Under the pieces are notes generated by a model. That model saw only the letters and a program-made list of their open reading frames with translations. It did no database searches and was not told where the DNA came from. 64,000 nt of DNA from F1-80-MAGs062 sp046345315 (lineage in GTDB: Bacteria; Planctomycetota; Planctomycetia; Planctomycetales; Planctomycetaceae), in assembly GCA_046345315.1 (NCBI GenBank), contig JBKDKA010000176.1, forward strand, positions 5,719 through 69,718, read 5' to 3'. The position numbers and the translations under genes are program-made. Positions 36,501 through 44,244 of this stretch are shown in pieces (position 1 is the stretch's first letter; every line of letters starts with the position of its first letter).

Positions 36501-37762
36501 TTCCAGGCTGCCGCGAATGCCTGTCTGGCACCGGCGCGATCTCCACGACGGAACAGCTCGAGACCTCTTCGGTACGCTTCATCACCGCTCTCACTGTCTG
36601 GTCGCAGAACAGGGAATTCGGATTCACTGTCGAAACTGATCGTTGAGACGCGTCGGTCACTTCGAACGGGTTTTCTGACTGCTTCTTCCGCAGTGAGATC
36701 AAGTGGTTTTGAATCCTTCTGACCGCCTGCATGAGTTTTTGATGCGACAGATTTCTCCGGGCTTTCGATTGACGCCAGCGGCTGGGAATCGGCAGAAGCA
36801 CTCTTGCGAGCACCGCGGCCGCTCAGAGCAACGTCGACATCACCAAGAACAAGCTCCGGTCGGTCATCGGTCATTCCCCAGGTTACATTCATGCTCTTCG
36901 CTTTGTTCGCCTTTTCTCTGGCGACACTCAGTCGTCCCTGCATGAGTGCTTCTCGAGCCTCTTTCAGGAGCTTCTTCGCAGCAGCGATCTCTTCAGTGTT
37001 CAGCGCGGCACCTGCTGTTGCCTGTCCTGTGGTGCCTGATGAATCGGCTTCAAGGCTTTCGAGGTCTCGCAGCACAAGTGAAGGACTGTCGTCGAAGACG
37101 CCGTAGGTGACATCCAGTTCAGCAGCCTGCTGAGCCAGGGTTCCGGCTTCATCCAGCTGGCCGGCGTCCATCGCCAGTCGTGCCTGCTGAAGAAGCGTCT
37201 TTGCCTGCGACGCCGCAGCGTTTTCTGCTGATGAATCCGCTGACGTGGCCGCAGTCTCTTCAGCAACTTCCACAAGCGGTGTGAAAGTCTGAGTCCTGCT
37301 GAGCTTGTCGATCTCAGTCATCAGATGTTCCGGGCGTTCTTCCCAGAGCCCCCACGATGCCTTCAGCTGGCGGGCCTGCATGGCTCGCGAACGAGCAAGC
37401 GGAAGGTTTCCGGCGGCGATGGCTTTCTTCGCTTCAGCCATCAGTCGCTGGGCCTGTCGCTTCTTCAGCATCTCATTGCTGCCGGCGGGCTGTTTCGACT
37501 CGGCCGCCTGGACCTTTGCTTCGGCGGCTGCGAAAGGATTCTCCTCGACGGCATCTGCCGACTCGAGTTCTTCCGATGCATAATCGAAGGTGACGCCGGT
37601 TCGTTTGTCAGATGCTGTTTTCTGACCGGCACCCTGTGAATCTGCTTTGCTGAATGATTCAGTCTGAGCAGACAACATTCGAGATGGATCGCCGCCGCTG
37701 AAAAGATACAGCGACACGGCCATCACCGAAGCGCACGTGATGAGTCCGATGGCCTTGTGCAA
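33509..37762 (-). CDS. Secretin (GspD/PilQ-type) with Gly-rich inserts
   Basis: Secretins form gated outer-membrane pores for type II secretion or type IV pili. The 1417-residue product starts at a TTG (37762) with an excellent AGGAGG seven bases upstream, then a signal/anchor segment. Residues about 75-310 carry three repeats ending in a WG/YG-DDRPEL-like motif. An N0/STN-type domain (HFQDVPLTEVIRHIATTHGI) and the secretin domain near the C-terminus (STTVSVPDGGTVLLGGVKRL, VPILNKIPYLSRLF) follow. Two low-complexity inserts interrupt the C-terminal half: a Gly/Ala block (about 989-1062) and a GFGGGG-type block (about 1238-1325). No GspE, GspF or pilin genes are adjacent. Confidence 0.88.
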   Translation of the reverse strand: MHKAIGLITCASVMAVSLYLFSGGDPSRMLSAQTESFSKADSQGAGQKTASDKRTGVTFDYASEELESADAVEENPFAAAEAKVQAAESKQPAGSNEMLKKRQAQRLMAEAKKAIAAGNLPLARSRAMQARQLKASWGLWEERPEHLMTEIDKLSRTQTFTPLVEVAEETAATSADSSAENAAASQAKTLLQQARLAMDAGQLDEAGTLAQQAAELDVTYGVFDDSPSLVLRDLESLEADSSGTTGQATAGAALNTEEIAAAKKLLKEAREALMQGRLSVAREKANKAKSMNVTWGMTDDRPELVLGDVDVALSGRGARKSASADSQPLASIESPEKSVASKTHAGGQKDSKPLDLTAEEAVRKPVRSDRRVSTISFDSESEFPVLRPDSESGDEAYRRGLELFRRGDRAGARQAFAAAWKKAGDLDQQKKRQLQEFMQDLSSEKVAEVQLVSASEETVADSEPAAEESEADQPVDLTGSDTAFSDAAAAQDVDPLTAATEESDVRYHRLRTEVMNSVFRAEKLKDENPDEALQILDNTLATVEAAPLTPEVIETLAGIVKRSQADIRQWKEQRAPRYEQEKKNRNTKEAVAAELKAQIRREQEFADLTQKFNQLIKERRYPEAELIARQARDLNPRAPEAVIMMEKSKLQRQIAFNEDVKERKAAGYLDALNQVEEAAIAGGPDFKHPDARSWSELSARRKKLGRADGSEPTESEQQIEKSLNEKVSLHFQDVPLTEVIRHIATTHGINIGLNTRALETEGVAAATPVTIDVDGVMLKSALNILLEQAGGLVYSIENEMLMITNRLEQDSSMKVKTYNVADLVVPLDAPKPANSERGFNGMQANGTGGLFQMDDDLAVSIGPEGSPRSGASSRGSSNGGADFSGLIDMIQTTIEPGTWEVDGGEGKIATDENTLSLIIRQTGAVHDQIKDLLQQLRKLQDLMVTVEVRFIAVSDKFFERIGVDFDFNIQDTLGDPAGVPAFGSRQLTFPGGGGAAGAAGAAGGAAGGAAGGAAGGAGGGDLRGGVGGAVGGAAGGAAGGAAGGAAGGAAGGAAGGGGGAVGGSTSLFDPVNRVRSPRDDFSRTTVGLQSPNQFSEDFDLGFRQGSFQIGVPDVGNFNADAGMQVGMAILSDIEAFFFIQAAQADERSNVLFAPKVTLFNGQSANVNDSTQRYLVVGQIPVVGTGSVGFQPIIQPFTDGINLQVVAVISADRRYVRLSMAPSFTNIIDVQTFTQVSFGGAAGGGGGGGFGGGGGGGFGGGGGGGGFGGGGIGGGGGAGGFGGIGGGFGGGGGGGGFGGGAGGGAGGGAAGGGAAGGGAAGGGGGTAGTVQLPVIATVSVSTTVSVPDGGTVLLGGVKRLKEGRNMAGVPILNKIPYLSRLFQNSGVGRETESVMLMVTPRIIIQDEEEELIIGNAAQ

Positions 37763-38295
37763 TGTAGGATCCTCCTTTAAGGAATGCTCAGCCGAAACTT
37801 CCCGTTTTCTGCTGGCGGTCTTTCATGACACCGAGGCCATGAATTATCAAAGTGTCTTCGTTAGTGTTTCTGACAGCACCAGAGCTTTCTGCCGTCTGGC
37901 AGATTGTTTCTGAGCTGATGATGTCAGTCGTTCTCAGTTCAGAATTCCTGTCGAACAGAGGGGTGCCTGCAGAATCTCAGGCGCTTCCATTCGACGATGA
38001 GCGGGGGTGATAACTGAGAATTTCAGAAGGCGTCAATATGGCGACGACAGGTGTGGGCCTGATTTATTTCAGGAAATTTACAGCTCTGCTGCTTTTCGGC
38101 AGCCGCTGCCGATCACCTGATCGGGAGTGCTGCTCAGGCCGAATCGGACCGTCCGGAAACCAGCAGAAAGATGCCGATGATGGATGATTTCGATCTGCCC
38201 GGACTCGGGGTGTCGGAAGGTTACGGCAACCAATGGCGACGATATCGCTGCAGCGTCTGCTCAGCCGTTTTTTTCGATGAACCTTCTGGTGATTT
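37763..38295. other. Secretin upstream region
   Basis: Over 500 bp between the secretin start and the next minus-strand stop codon. It contains the secretin Shine-Dalgarno sequence (aaaggaggatcc) and presumably its promoter. Open frames here are short and overlap neighbours; none resembles a protein family. Confidence 0.35.
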
Positions 38296-38655
38296 TCAGT
38301 CCGGCCAGCTCTGGCAAAGTCGACGAAATCCGCTGACATTTCCGCAGTAATGCCAGGCATGGACCGCAATTTCTGCGAAAGGTGCCTGCAGATGGATCTC
38401 CCGGCGGGTATAGAGACCTTCAGCGACGCCTTCCGCCTCGTCAAGCAATGCAAGACATTCCGGATCAACTCGATAGACTTCTCCCCGAATTGCGAAGCCA
38501 GTCTCGGCTTCAATCAACCCGGGGTACTCGCCGAGATCAAATATCAGGTATGTCGGAACGGTGACTGCCTGCGAGACAAACTCCTGATCTTCAAGGAGAT
38601 GGTGCAGTCGGAATCCTCTCTTCAGGGAGCCGTAGACGAAAATCAGCTGATGCAT
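38296..38655 (-). CDS. Gamma-glutamylcyclotransferase-like (AIG2) protein
   Basis: The 119-residue protein belongs to the AIG2/GGCT-like fold, small enzymes that release 5-oxoproline from gamma-glutamyl amines or amino acids. The signature FVYGSLKRGF at residues 6-15 lies at the start of the fold, followed by LGEYPGLIEAETGFAIRGEV and the putative catalytic Glu region LLDEAEGVAEGLYTRREI. The chain ends a little early compared with family members of 130-150 residues (after GFRRLCQSWPD), but the core looks complete. It diverges from the thioesterase gene, with start codons about 90 bp apart. Confidence 0.85.
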   Translation of the reverse strand: MHQLIFVYGSLKRGFRLHHLLEDQEFVSQAVTVPTYLIFDLGEYPGLIEAETGFAIRGEVYRVDPECLALLDEAEGVAEGLYTRREIHLQAPFAEIAVHAWHYCGNVSGFRRLCQSWPD

Positions 38656-38748
38656 GATGGTCTCCGCTTTGGTGTTTCATTGAGTGCTCTGACCGAGTGG
38701 AGTTTTTGCGAGTAGTATGTGTTTTCCAGCACGAAAACAGGAGTCTTT

Positions 38749-39144
38749 ATGGACCAGCACACCACACAGATTCGCGTCCGATACAGCGAAACCGACGCCA
38801 TGGGATTTCTGCACCATTCAAATTATCTGAGCTATTTTGAGATTGGCCGAACGGAGCTTTTTCGAGCACAGGGAGGCAGCTATCGCCGCCTTGAGGCACT
38901 GGGTCTTTATCTCGTGGTTGTCAATGTCAACGTAAGATACCGGAAGCCGGCACGTTACGATGATGTCCTTCAGGTTGAAACAACCCTGACTCGAACCACT
39001 CCAGCCAAACTCGAACACAGATATCGCGTGTTTCGCGACTCTGAGTTGCTGACAGAGGGGGAATCGACGATCGCCTGCATCAATGGGGAGGGGCAGGTAC
39101 AGCGGATGCCCGAAGATCTGGTGTCCTTGACGACAGAAAAGTAA
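38749..39144 (+). CDS. YbgC-type acyl-CoA thioesterase (hotdog fold)
   Basis: This 131-residue hotdog-fold thioesterase belongs to the 4-hydroxybenzoyl-CoA thioesterase/YbgC group, which hydrolyses short or medium acyl-CoA esters. The family motif is complete: RVRYSETDAMGFLHHSNYLS with the catalytic Asp in ETDAMG, then YFEIGRTELFR and VNVNVRYRKPARYDDVLQ. I chose the ATG at 38749 because GGAG lies six bases upstream; a GTG at 38719 would add ten residues of poor composition. YbgC is often near tol-pal genes, but none are here. Confidence 0.9.
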   Translation: MDQHTTQIRVRYSETDAMGFLHHSNYLSYFEIGRTELFRAQGGSYRRLEALGLYLVVVNVNVRYRKPARYDDVLQVETTLTRTTPAKLEHRYRVFRDSELLTEGESTIACINGEGQVQRMPEDLVSLTTEK

Positions 39145-39240
39145 CGGTCGCGAGCAGAACGTCTTTTTGCTGGTCGAATCTGCAAAAACAGGAAAATGGG
39201 TTGTCTGTGGCGTTTTGGTGCCTTGTGGGCTGTGTGTGGT

Positions 39241-39269
39241 TTGAAAAGTTCTGGTGGATTGTTTAGAGT
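39241..39269 (+). promoter_or_regulatory. Candidate promoter of the Cys/His-repeat gene
   Basis: TTGAAA and TAGAGT are separated by exactly 17 bases and lie about 75 bp upstream of the ATG at 39345, on the same strand. The match to sigma-70 consensus is moderate. Confidence 0.4.
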
Positions 39270-39344
39270 TTCCGGTTGCAGACGACGCTGGCGGTGTCAT
39301 TGCCCGCGTTGGCAAAAATTCCCCTGGTTAAAAGGAAGCGTAAG

Positions 39345-39899
39345 ATGAGTCGAATTGGATTGATGATGATCGCAGCGGCGATGCTGCTGGTGAGCAACAG
39401 CGCGGAAGCCGGACGTAAGAACAAGTGTCACAAGCAGAAGCGTTGCCATGTCGTGGTTTGTGCTCCTGTCTATCACCAGTGCTGCGAGCCAGCACCATCA
39501 TGCCACACCTGTGCTCCGGCACCATCATGCCACAGCTGTGAACCAGCACCTTGCCATAGCTGTTATGCAGCACCAACATGCCACAGCTGTGAACCAGCAC
39601 CGTGCCATAGCTGTCATGCAGCACCAACATGCCACAGCTGCGAACCAGCACCTTGCCATAGCTGTCATGCAGCTCCGGTTTGCGGTGGATGTGAGTCAGG
39701 GTGTGGAGCTCCAGTTGCAACTGGCTGCGGTCCTGGTGGATGTGCTGTAATCGCACCGGCTGCACCAGCTGCCGCTCCTGCCCCACCAGCTGTCGAGGAT
39801 GCACCTGCACCTCCGGCTCAGGCTGCTCCAGCAACCGACGCAGCACCAGCTGCCGCTGCACCTGCAGCTGACGCTCCAGCAGCTCCAGCTGTTAACTGA
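39345..39899 (+). CDS. Secreted Cys/His-rich repeat protein
   Basis: From the ATG at 39345 (AAGGAAG upstream) the product has 184 residues with a signal peptide (MSRIGLMMIAAAMLLVSNS, cleavage after AEA). The mature part starts with basic Cys/His residues (RKNKCHKQKRCHVVVC). It then has tandem 17-residue units built from CHSC and AP (for example CHSCEPAPCHSCHAAPT), encoded by three 51-bp repeats between 39527 and 39679. The last 60 residues are Ala/Pro-rich (PAAPAAAPAPPAVEDAP). The many CxxC pairs suggest metal binding or disulfide cross-linking in the envelope. Short Cys-rich secreted proteins are common in Planctomycetes; the function is unknown. A strong terminator follows. Confidence 0.8.
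   Translation: MSRIGLMMIAAAMLLVSNSAEAGRKNKCHKQKRCHVVVCAPVYHQCCEPAPSCHTCAPAPSCHSCEPAPCHSCYAAPTCHSCEPAPCHSCHAAPTCHSCEPAPCHSCHAAPVCGGCESGCGAPVATGCGPGGCAVIAPAAPAAAPAPPAVEDAPAPPAQAAPATDAAPAAAAPAADAPAAPAVN
39527..39679 (+). repeat. Three tandem 51-bp coding repeats
   Basis: The units start at 39527, 39578 and 39629 with atgccacagctg and differ by only a few bases. They encode the CHSCEPAPCHSCHAAP units. A related, more diverged half-unit precedes them near 39500 (catgccacacctgtgctcc). Confidence 0.85.
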
Positions 39900-39917
39900 C
39901 GATTGTCAGGGCGTTCA

Positions 39918-39946
39918 CACAGCGGCAGGGATGCCGCTTTTTTTTT
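39918..39946 (+). terminator. Rho-independent terminator after the Cys/His-repeat gene
   Basis: GCGGCA pairs with TGCCGC around the loop GGGA, followed by nine T residues. It sits about 20 bases after the stop codon. Confidence 0.9.
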
Positions 39947-40155
39947 GCGCCGACTGGCTGCTTCCCTGAACCGGGACTGCATCCAGAATATCCAGCGGGA
40001 GTGACTTCCGGAGGGCTCGCGGCCAAAGTTGAAGAACCGATGACTTTTGGATTCACGGCCCCTGAGAAAGTGACCATTTTCGGCCGCAATTCCAGACTCC
40101 GGATGCGACTCTGTTTCCGTTGCAAGTGTCGTTCAGACGGCGATGGTGCTGTGCC

Positions 40156-40551
40156 TCAGTTGTCTCGTGGCAGGTCCTCGTTGAAGATTCCGCTGTCGCC
40201 CGCGCCAGGGTCTCTGGGGGTTGGTACGGGATCTTCTTTGTCCGGATAGAATGGTGTGTCGGTGTTTTTCCGATCTGAGTTACCTGCGGGCGGATTATCG
40301 TTGTAATCGAAGGTCTTGCCGCTCCCGGACCCCGAAGGTGCAGGGTTGTACAACGGGTCATTCGATGGCGGCACCACCATTGTACCTGGAGCCGCGAAGG
40401 AACCAGGTGCAGAATACCCAGGTGCAGAATACATGGGCTGCTGATAAGGATAGGGTTGCCCCATATATCCTGATCCGCCCGGGTTGTGGAAACAGCCGCA
40501 AAGCGTGAGCGGCAGACCTGACACAAGCAGGCATCTGGAGATCTTCGACAT
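40156..40551 (-). CDS. Small Pro/Gly/Tyr-rich lipoprotein
   Basis: From the ATG at 40551 the product has 131 residues with a lipoprotein signal peptide (MSKISRCLLVSGLPLTLCGC; the last Cys is the lipidation site). The mature chain is low in complexity: Tyr/Pro/Gly-rich (YMGQPYPYQQPMYSAPGYSA), then acidic with Asp/Pro (YPDKEDPVPTPRDPGAGDSG). No domain is recognisable and it is probably disordered. It lies upstream of no obvious partner, and another small lipoprotein on the same strand begins about 475 bp away. The longer frame from 40626 adds no plausible sequence. Confidence 0.65.
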   Translation of the reverse strand: MSKISRCLLVSGLPLTLCGCFHNPGGSGYMGQPYPYQQPMYSAPGYSAPGSFAAPGTMVVPPSNDPLYNPAPSGSGSGKTFDYNDNPPAGNSDRKNTDTPFYPDKEDPVPTPRDPGAGDSGIFNEDLPRDN

Positions 40552-40688
40552 CCTGTCATTTCCCTGGCGGGTGCTGGGCGACCTGCAGGAATTCCCTGGG
40601 TCGACCTGAAGAATCTGCTGCCACATTCCATTACCAGCAGATTATGCCGGTGGTTTATCGGATGTCGGTGGCTGTGTCCAGATTGGTT

Positions 40689-41027
40689 TCAGTCGATGCC
40701 GAGGTTATGCTCGATGCTCCGGGCCTTGTCAGACATCAGATATTTTTGAAACCATGGGGAGGGGTCTTTTTCTCGAGGTTGACCTGCTCGTCCCTGCTTA
40801 CCAACGAATGACCATTCCTCTTCATGATCTTCATCATCGCTGGTTGGATCTTCGCTGGCTGATTCGCCGTCTGACTTCCGCTCCGATTTTTCGTTGTCTT
40901 TCCCTTTGTTTCTGGTGCTGGATGACTGTCGATCGTCAGTTTTTCGACCAGATTTTCCCTGCAGAGCGGTGCAGCCATGTGCCAGCAGGATGCAGACCAT
41001 CAGAAGGATGAGTCTCCGACGTTCCAT
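40689..41027 (-). CDS. Small charged lipoprotein
   Basis: This 112-residue protein starts MERRRLILLMVCILLAHGC, a lipoprotein signal peptide with a lipobox-like AHGC. The mature region is very rich in Lys, Ser, Asp and Glu (NKGKDNEKSERKSDGESA, then DPTSDDEDHEEEWSF) and ends PSPWFQKYLMSDKARSIEHN. The pattern of disordered linker plus short ordered C-terminus suggests an envelope adaptor, but I do not recognise the family. The start is the ATG at 41027; revcomp upstream reads aaaggaccctaaca, giving a plausible AGGA Shine-Dalgarno. Confidence 0.65.
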   Translation of the reverse strand: MERRRLILLMVCILLAHGCTALQGKSGRKTDDRQSSSTRNKGKDNEKSERKSDGESASEDPTSDDEDHEEEWSFVGKQGRAGQPREKDPSPWFQKYLMSDKARSIEHNLGID

Positions 41028-41180
41028 TGTTAGGGTCCTTTCTTCCGAAGGCTCTGTCCGCTATTCTGACATGACAGCAGCAAAGTGCAGAGGATGAGTA
41101 AAACCCTCTGCATCGATCTCAGAGTGTGAATGCTCTTTGAAATTGCGCCCAGAGATCTTTCTGGCGCCGGGAATGTTCTG

Positions 41181-41876
41181 ATGCTACCTCTGGATGTACT
41201 CGTAGTCGCCGCTCACCCGGATGATGCGGAAATCAGCGTGGGAGGTACGATTGCCATCTCTCGACGGCAGAATCTGCGCGTAGGCGTTCTGGATCTGACG
41301 ACCGGAGAGCCGACACCTCACGGTACAGAAGAGATTCGTCTTCGAGAGACAGAAGAGGCCTCGCAGGTTCTGGATCTTTCATGGAGAGAGAACCTGCTGC
41401 TGCCCAACCGCAGTCTGGAGCCGACGCTTGAAGCGAGGCGTCGACTGGCCGAAGTGTTTCGGCGAACACGTCCATCGCTGATTCTGACGCATTACTGGCA
41501 GGATGCGCATCCGGATCATGTTGCTGCGAGTACGCTCTGTGATCAGGCTCGTTTCTGGTCGAAGCTGAGCCGCACTGATCTGGAGGGTGAGCCATTCTGG
41601 CCTCCCGGATTACTGCATTTTTTCAGCATTCACCTGAGAATCCATCCTGCTCCATCAGTGGTGATCGACGTGACCGATGGAATCGACTCAAAGATGCGGG
41701 CTGTGGAGTGCTATCAGAGCCAGATGGTCACGGGGAGAGTAGACCGATTTCCAACAATGCTCGATAACATTCGGGATCATTCGCGATACTGGGGCTGGGC
41801 GATCGGGACTGCCTTTGGTGAACCCCTGGTGAATCGGGAATCGATTGGCGTGACTTCTCTTCAGTCTTTTCTCTGA
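41181..41876 (+). CDS. PIG-L family deacetylase, BshB1-like
   Basis: This zinc-dependent deacetylase of the LmbE/PIG-L family has 231 residues from the ATG at 41181 (a GTG/ATG further upstream at 41130 adds 17 residues). Motifs are DVLVVAAHPDDAEISVGGTI (metal-binding HPDD), LTTGEPTPHGTEEIRLRE, HYWQDAHPDHVAAST (second metal motif) and VECYQSQM. This pattern is close to BshB1, which deacetylates GlcNAc-malate in bacillithiol synthesis. No bshA or bshC is in the window, so the exact substrate is inferred. Its last 16 bases overlap the 3' end of the convergent FHA gene. Confidence 0.85.
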   Translation: MLPLDVLVVAAHPDDAEISVGGTIAISRRQNLRVGVLDLTTGEPTPHGTEEIRLRETEEASQVLDLSWRENLLLPNRSLEPTLEARRRLAEVFRRTRPSLILTHYWQDAHPDHVAASTLCDQARFWSKLSRTDLEGEPFWPPGLLHFFSIHLRIHPAPSVVIDVTDGIDSKMRAVECYQSQMVTGRVDRFPTMLDNIRDHSRYWGWAIGTAFGEPLVNRESIGVTSLQSFL

Positions 41877-42502
41877 GGCGGATCGTCGAAATCGGAATCG
41901 TCAAGAATCAGAATGTCATCGTCGTCATCAATGATCTCAATATCATCGACAATTTCAATGACATCGATGGAGTCAACGGGATGGACAGGATTCGACTGCT
42001 TTCGCCGTTCGGGTTCCGAGATGACTTCAGCGATGCATTCCACGATGTCTGATTCATCGCTGATTACCTCCACTTCCTCGACATCAATGATTTCATCAAT
42101 GTCTGAATCTGCAGCCGCACTGACTGGGGCGGGGGCATTGAATCCCGGCGTCAGTGATGGAGGAGACCCGGAAGGTTTCTTCTGATGTTCCGGAGGGCTC
42201 AACTGAGAGGCGGGCACGTTCGCGAGAAACTGGAAGTGAATGTCGCCGATGGCCACTCGAGCTCCGTGCGTCAGAGAGCACTCTCTGTCGACTCGTGTGC
42301 CGTTCACTCGAACACCATTCAGGCTTCCGAGGTCGCGAATGAAGTAACTTGCATCCACCTGAATCAGGGCACAGTGCATTCTGGAAATCTTTGAACTCAC
42401 ATCCAGAACGGCGTCGCATTCCGGACTTCGGCCGACCAGGATAACGGGCCGATCGATGACGATTTTTCGACCGTTTCCTACAGGCGTCAGTAATGCGGCC
42501 AT
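41861..42502 (-). CDS. FHA-domain protein with acidic tail
   Basis: The ATG at 42502 (TGAAGATC upstream) gives 213 residues. The longer frame to 42787 adds 95 residues that look non-coding and overlaps rarA's coding strand, so I rejected it. The FHA domain occupies residues about 1-100: ILVGRSPECDAVLDVSSK, SRMHCALI, IRDLGSLNGVRVNG. The rest is disordered, Ser/Pro-rich then strongly acidic (DIEIIDDDDDILILDDSD). The conserved SRxH and NG residues needed for phosphothreonine binding are present. The 3' end overlaps the BshB1-like gene by 16 bases in convergent orientation, and the start is divergent from rarA. Confidence 0.82.
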   Translation of the reverse strand: MAALLTPVGNGRKIVIDRPVILVGRSPECDAVLDVSSKISRMHCALIQVDASYFIRDLGSLNGVRVNGTRVDRECSLTHGARVAIGDIHFQFLANVPASQLSPPEHQKKPSGSPPSLTPGFNAPAPVSAAADSDIDEIIDVEEVEVISDESDIVECIAEVISEPERRKQSNPVHPVDSIDVIEIVDDIEIIDDDDDILILDDSDFDDPPQRKD

Positions 42503-42665
42503 GATGATCTTCAGAAAATGATATTCAGAAAACACTTGATCGAAACACGGTTGTTCCTGCAGGGTATTCGGGCATGATTCCGCAGAACGCATTCCCTGGG
42601 CGTGCCGCACCATTCCTGACTCGATTCTGTCACTTCTCCCGAAGACATTCCAGAGAAATGAGCCA

Positions 42666-43985
42666 ATGAACCTATTTGAATCACAGGAAAAAATGAATCG
42701 GGACCGGGTTCGACCTCTTGCTGCCCGAATGCGACCTGTGCAGTTGAGTGAGTTTACGGGCCAGCAGCATATTCTCGGTGAGGGCATGCTGCTGCGGAGG
42801 ATGATTACTGCTGATCGCCTCGGGTCGATGATCTTTTACGGTCCGCCTGGTACCGGGAAAACGTCACTTGCCGAGGTAATCGCTCGTTCGACGCGACGTC
42901 GATTTGAGAAGATCAATGCCACGACCTCCGGAGTGAAGGAGATTCGGGAAATCATCGAGGCCGCCGAGGAGCGACTTTCAGCCGGTGGGGCTCGAACAAT
43001 TCTTTTCATTGATGAACTTCATCGATTCAGCCGTAGCCAGCAGGATGTCCTGCTTCCTCATCTGGAGGATGGGATCGTATCGCTGATCGGTGCGACCACG
43101 GCGAATCCATTCTTTGTTCTCGTACCACCGCTGATCAGCAGAAGCCAGATCTTTGAGTTTCGTGAACTCAGTGCCACGGATCTCCTGTCGCTGTTGCGCA
43201 GAGCTCTTCAGGATCGACAGAACGGACTTGCCTCGCGAGAGGTCGCAGTGGATGACGAAGCTCTGCAGTGGATTGCTTCTCAGTGCGATGGAGATGCTCG
43301 TCGTGCTCTGACAGCCCTCGAAATCGCCGTCCTGAGCGTCGAATCCACCGGGCGAAAGGTGGATTCAGAAGTGGCGCGGGAGTCATTTCAGCGACGAGCC
43401 GTTCGTTTTGATGCTGCGGGAGACGATCATTACGACGTCGCCAGTGCCTTTATCAAGAGTATTCGTGGCAGCGACCCGGATGCGGCCGTCTACTGGCTGG
43501 CAAGAATGCTGGAATCCGGTGAGGATCCCCGATTCATTGCCAGAAGGCTCGTGATCGCCGCGGCTGAAGACATTGGAAACGCTGACCCAATGGCGGTCCT
43601 CGTGGCTGACGCTGCTTTTCGCGCGACTGAAACCGTGGGAATGCCCGAGTGCAGAATTAATCTTGCCCAGGCAACGACCTATCTTGCATGTACTGAAAAG
43701 TCGAATTCGGCATGTCGCGCCATCGATCTTGCACTGCATGATGTTCGTTCACAATCCGTACTGCCTGTCCCGATGCATCTGCGGGACGGTCACTACCAGG
43801 GAGCGGAACGACTTGGACATGGTGCGGGATATCAATATCCGCATGACAGTCCATCCGGATGGGTGAATCAGGATTATCTGGGAGTTGCTCGAAGTTACTA
43901 TCAGCCCGTTGGTCGAGGCCGGGAGGTCGTGTTTCAGAAACGACTGGATGAGCTGCGAGATCTGCGAGAGTCCGGTAGTCTGTGA
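42666..43985 (+). CDS. rarA: Replication-associated recombination protein RarA
   Basis: RarA (MgsA/WRNIP1 family) is an AAA+ ATPase related to clamp loaders that acts at stalled replication forks. The 439-residue product has RPVQLSEFTGQQHILGEG, Walker A YGPPGTGKTS (58-67), Walker B ILFIDELHRFSRSQQD, sensor 1 GATTANPFF, sensor 2 GDARRAL, and the C-terminal tetramerisation domain (DPMAVLVADAAFRATETVGM, YLACTEKSNSACRAI). It ends with the family's typical GREVVFQKRLDELR. Length and motifs are normal. It is a second recombination AAA+ protein in the window alongside ruvB. Confidence 0.95.
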   Translation: MNLFESQEKMNRDRVRPLAARMRPVQLSEFTGQQHILGEGMLLRRMITADRLGSMIFYGPPGTGKTSLAEVIARSTRRRFEKINATTSGVKEIREIIEAAEERLSAGGARTILFIDELHRFSRSQQDVLLPHLEDGIVSLIGATTANPFFVLVPPLISRSQIFEFRELSATDLLSLLRRALQDRQNGLASREVAVDDEALQWIASQCDGDARRALTALEIAVLSVESTGRKVDSEVARESFQRRAVRFDAAGDDHYDVASAFIKSIRGSDPDAAVYWLARMLESGEDPRFIARRLVIAAAEDIGNADPMAVLVADAAFRATETVGMPECRINLAQATTYLACTEKSNSACRAIDLALHDVRSQSVLPVPMHLRDGHYQGAERLGHGAGYQYPHDSPSGWVNQDYLGVARSYYQPVGRGREVVFQKRLDELRDLRESGSL

Positions 43986-44244
43986 GATCGCTGCGGCAGT
44001 TTTCAGCGCCGGAGAACGAAGCCAGAATCTGTTTCGGTGTCAGTTGTTTCCCCGAAGGCATGAAAAAGTCGTGCAAATGGACTGACAAAACGAAGTCACG
44101 GCAGGTAATCTCACGGAACACCGGGTCGCTGGGCACTCGGACTCTGATTTTACAGGGTTCTGCCTTTGTCCGACACAAGACGTGTCTGCAAACGATCGTC
44201 TGAATTCGCGTACGATGCATTTCTCGCGTCATGGAGGGTTCACG

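Noticed and set aside
38064..38513. 149-residue minus-strand frame
   Set aside because: Overlaps the well-supported AIG2-like gene in another frame and is Arg/Ser-rich, typical of shadow frames.
42503..42787. 95-residue N-terminal extension of the second FHA protein
   Set aside because: It overlaps the start of rarA on the opposite strand and looks non-coding; the ATG at 42502 right before the FHA fold fits better.
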